Part shown: piece by piece, positions 7,274-8,263 of the stretch
How positions within the stretch are numbered: position 1 is the stretch's first letter
Layout: each line of letters opens with the position of its first letter
Assembly: GCA_039962885.1 (NCBI GenBank)
Contig: JBDVGI010000021.1
Coordinates: 1 to 8,263, forward strand
Source of the DNA: Litorimonas sp039962885
Lineage (GTDB): Bacteria > Pseudomonadota > Alphaproteobacteria > Caulobacterales > Maricaulaceae
Direction of reading: 5' to 3'
DNA length: 8,263 nt
Made by a program: the position numbers and the translations under genes
The notes under the pieces: generated by a model
What the model saw: the letters and a program-made list of their open reading frames with translations, nothing else
The model's database searches: none
What the model was told of the DNA's origin: nothing

Positions 7274-7301
7274 CTTATGTTTCGAAATCAGGCTTTGTCA
7301 C
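7274..7301 (-). promoter_or_regulatory. Possible hybrid promoter pointing out of the IS
   Basis: On the minus strand the IS terminal repeat contains GTGACA (7296-7301), which matches 5 of 6 bases of TTGACA. After 16 nt, outside the element, comes CATAAG (7274-7279), which matches 4 of 6 bases of TATAAT. The direction is toward SDR2, whose ATG is about 183 nt further on. Outward -35 boxes in terminal repeats are known for IS6-family elements; activity here is an inference. Confidence 0.3.
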
Positions 7302-7308
7302 ATTAACT
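7291..7308 (+). repeat. IS terminal inverted repeat, left
   Basis: GGCTTTGTCACATTAACT is an exact reverse complement of 8092-8109. The pairing stops at the next base on either side, which fixes the element ends. Confidence 0.93.
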
Positions 7309-7340
7309 GAACTAACCGCGATTTCCCGCTGACAAGCACC

Positions 7341-8068
7341 TTATGCGTACGCCGCGGGCGTGACTAAATTCCATTCAGTCTTAGCCTCATGTCGGAATTT
7401 ACGGAGCGTGTTTCTTGATATGAGATGACGTCTGAGGTTGAAGAGATTGTAGAATTTGGCATGTGCCGAGAGAAGTTTTTGAGCTTTATGAACGGATCGG
7501 AATTTCTGAGACTTTCGTTCTCTTCGCCTAATTGGAACGTGTGAGCATTCGGCGCGATTGTTCTTTCTCCCTCCGACGTCTTGAAGGTCTTCTAGCCCTA
7601 TAAGTTTGAGAGCCGCTCCATAAGAGCCAAGCTTATCCGTCACAATCCGAGTGGGTTTAATGCCTTGGTTTCTGAGGAGTTTCCGCAATAAGCGCATGGC
7701 TGCTTTGGTGTTACGGCGCGATTGAACGACGACATCAAGTACAGTTCCTTCATCATCAACAGCTCGCCAAAGGTAAACCATCTTCCCATTTATCTTGGTA
7801 TAGACTTCGTTTCAATGCCATTTGGTGCTAGGTGCCAGACAGGTGAGGGAGCTTCCGCTCGTGATTTTATTCGTTTGGCATAAACGGTTCCAGCCTTATC
7901 GACCCATCTTCGAATTGGTTCATAGGAGATATCGACGCTGCGTTCAGCCATTAGCTCTTCCACATCGCGAAAACTTAGATTGAATCTAAAATACATCCAT
8001 ACAGCGCGCCGAATAATATCAGGATGGAAGCGATGACAGGAATAGATTGATGCTTTCATGCTGGTCAA
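7341..8068 (-). pseudogene. IS6-family DDE transposase, broken by a 17-bp insertion
   Basis: The N-terminal part (from 8068, TTG, or ATG at 8059) contains the DNA-binding region with FHPDIIRRAVWMYFRF and LSFRDVEELMAERSVDISYE, and runs to SPVWHL before the frame is lost. The C-terminal part resumes as DEVYTKINGKMVYLWRAVDDEG and ends at 7341. Removing 7811-7827 rejoins them as VWHLDEVYTKING, with no other change, giving about 236 residues (233 from the ATG), normal for the family. Catalytic residues are the first Asp (split by the insertion), the second Asp in VTDKLGSYG (codon 7635-7637) and Glu in NNRAECSH (7548-7550). As it stands, the N-terminal frame runs out of phase to a stop. The downstream frame meets a TGA at 7812-7814. 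The protein is therefore not made in full. Confidence 0.9.
7811..7827 (-). other. 17-bp insertion in the transposase catalytic site
   Basis: On the minus strand CACCAAATGGCATTGAA lies between CTAG and ACGAAGTC. Without it the codons read CTA GAC GAA GTC (L-D-E-V), the expected WHLDEV motif. With it, the first catalytic Asp codon is split and the frame shifts. It shares TGGCA with the preceding sequence at exactly 17 nt offset, but only 7 of 17 positions match overall, so it is at most a decayed duplication. Confidence 0.8.
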
Positions 8069-8091
8069 TTAGCATAGAGCCGGAAAAGGGG

Positions 8092-8109
8092 AGTTAATGT
8101 GACAAAGCC
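8092..8109 (-). repeat. IS terminal inverted repeat, right
   Basis: AGTTAATGTGACAAAGCC is the exact reverse complement of the left end. It lies upstream of the transposase start. Confidence 0.93.
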
Positions 8110-8263
8110 CTTGCCGATACGAAAGCGAGAACGAAAAACGCAAAGGTTCAAGTCGATAAAAAGCGCGCAAAGGCTGCTTTCCATTTACGGCCCCCCTCTA
8201 CAATCTCTTTAATCATCGCCGCCATTTAATCTCACGAAACACACTCCGAAAGTTCCGTAGCAT
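8110..8263. other. Flank beyond the IS, no recognised gene
   Basis: No family is recognisable on either strand. A 25-codon minus-strand frame (8148-8225, ATG start) and a 39-codon plus-strand open stretch ending at TAA near 8229 exist. Neither shows motifs, and the plus one simply runs in from the IS end. One could be a gene remnant, but nothing supports it. Confidence 0.4.

Larger units (their letters stand above)
7291..8109 (-). mobile_element. IS6-family insertion sequence, 819 bp, transposase disrupted
   Basis: The element is bounded by perfect 18-bp terminal inverted repeats and holds a single transposase frame of IS6 type reading on the minus strand, toward SDR2. Total length fits the roughly 0.8-kb size of this family. 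IS6 elements usually make 8-bp target duplications, but the flanks differ: CGAAATCA on the left and CTTGCCGA on the right. That points to later rearrangement, or arrival by recombination or cointegrate resolution rather than simple insertion. The transposase carries a 17-bp insertion, so this copy cannot move by itself but could be moved by an intact copy. Confidence 0.92.

Noticed and set aside
7200..7290. Minus-strand open stretch of about 30 codons running from the IS end, possible gene remnant
   Set aside because: The peptide shows no recognisable motif and ends soon; it has no support as a truncated gene.
7790..7830. Programmed frameshift in the transposase
   Set aside because: The break is a 17-bp extra segment with an in-frame stop, not a slippery site; a plain insertion explains everything.
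8148..8225. 25-codon minus-strand frame (starts MAAMIKEIVEGG)
   Set aside because: Too short, with no ribosome site or family resemblance that I can see.

Overview
The window looks like part of a bacterial accessory catabolic cluster next to a damaged insertion sequence. Moderate base composition, the enzyme mix and an IS6-family transposase of the type common in Rhizobiales and sphingomonads suggest an alphaproteobacterium. No marker gene is present, so that placement is an inference from family resemblance only.

Layout, left to right: the C-terminal part of an acyl-CoA dehydrogenase (+, cut by the window edge); a minus-strand pair, cytochrome P450 then short-chain dehydrogenase (SDR1); a divergent promoter region of about 127 bp; a plus-strand tandem pair of zinc-independent medium-chain reductases of the CurA/PTGR type (MDR1, MDR2); a minus-strand pair, a second SDR (SDR2) then a Rieske non-heme iron oxygenase alpha subunit; a 199-bp intergenic stretch; an 819-bp IS6-family element with perfect 18-bp ends and a broken transposase; and 154 bp with no recognisable gene. 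Gene ends are very tight: the acyl-CoA dehydrogenase and SDR1 converge with 2 bp between stops, and the MDR2 and oxygenase stop codons overlap by 4 bp.

A plausible division of labour (inference): the P450 and the Rieske enzyme insert oxygen into a hydrophobic substrate, the SDRs interconvert alcohols and ketones, the MDRs saturate enone double bonds, and the acyl-CoA dehydrogenase acts on a CoA thioester further down. A terpenoid, steroid-like or alicyclic/aromatic compound would fit, but the substrate cannot be read from the sequence. No regulator, transporter, ferredoxin or ferredoxin reductase is in the window.

The points most worth a second look are a shared CTAGTATTTT...TAGTT element upstream of both minus-strand operons, a 17-bp insertion that breaks the transposase exactly in its first catalytic Asp codon, a possible hybrid promoter reaching out of the IS toward the SDR2-oxygenase operon, and a divergent substrate loop in MDR2. 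I found no clearly novel defence, RNA or CRISPR-type system.
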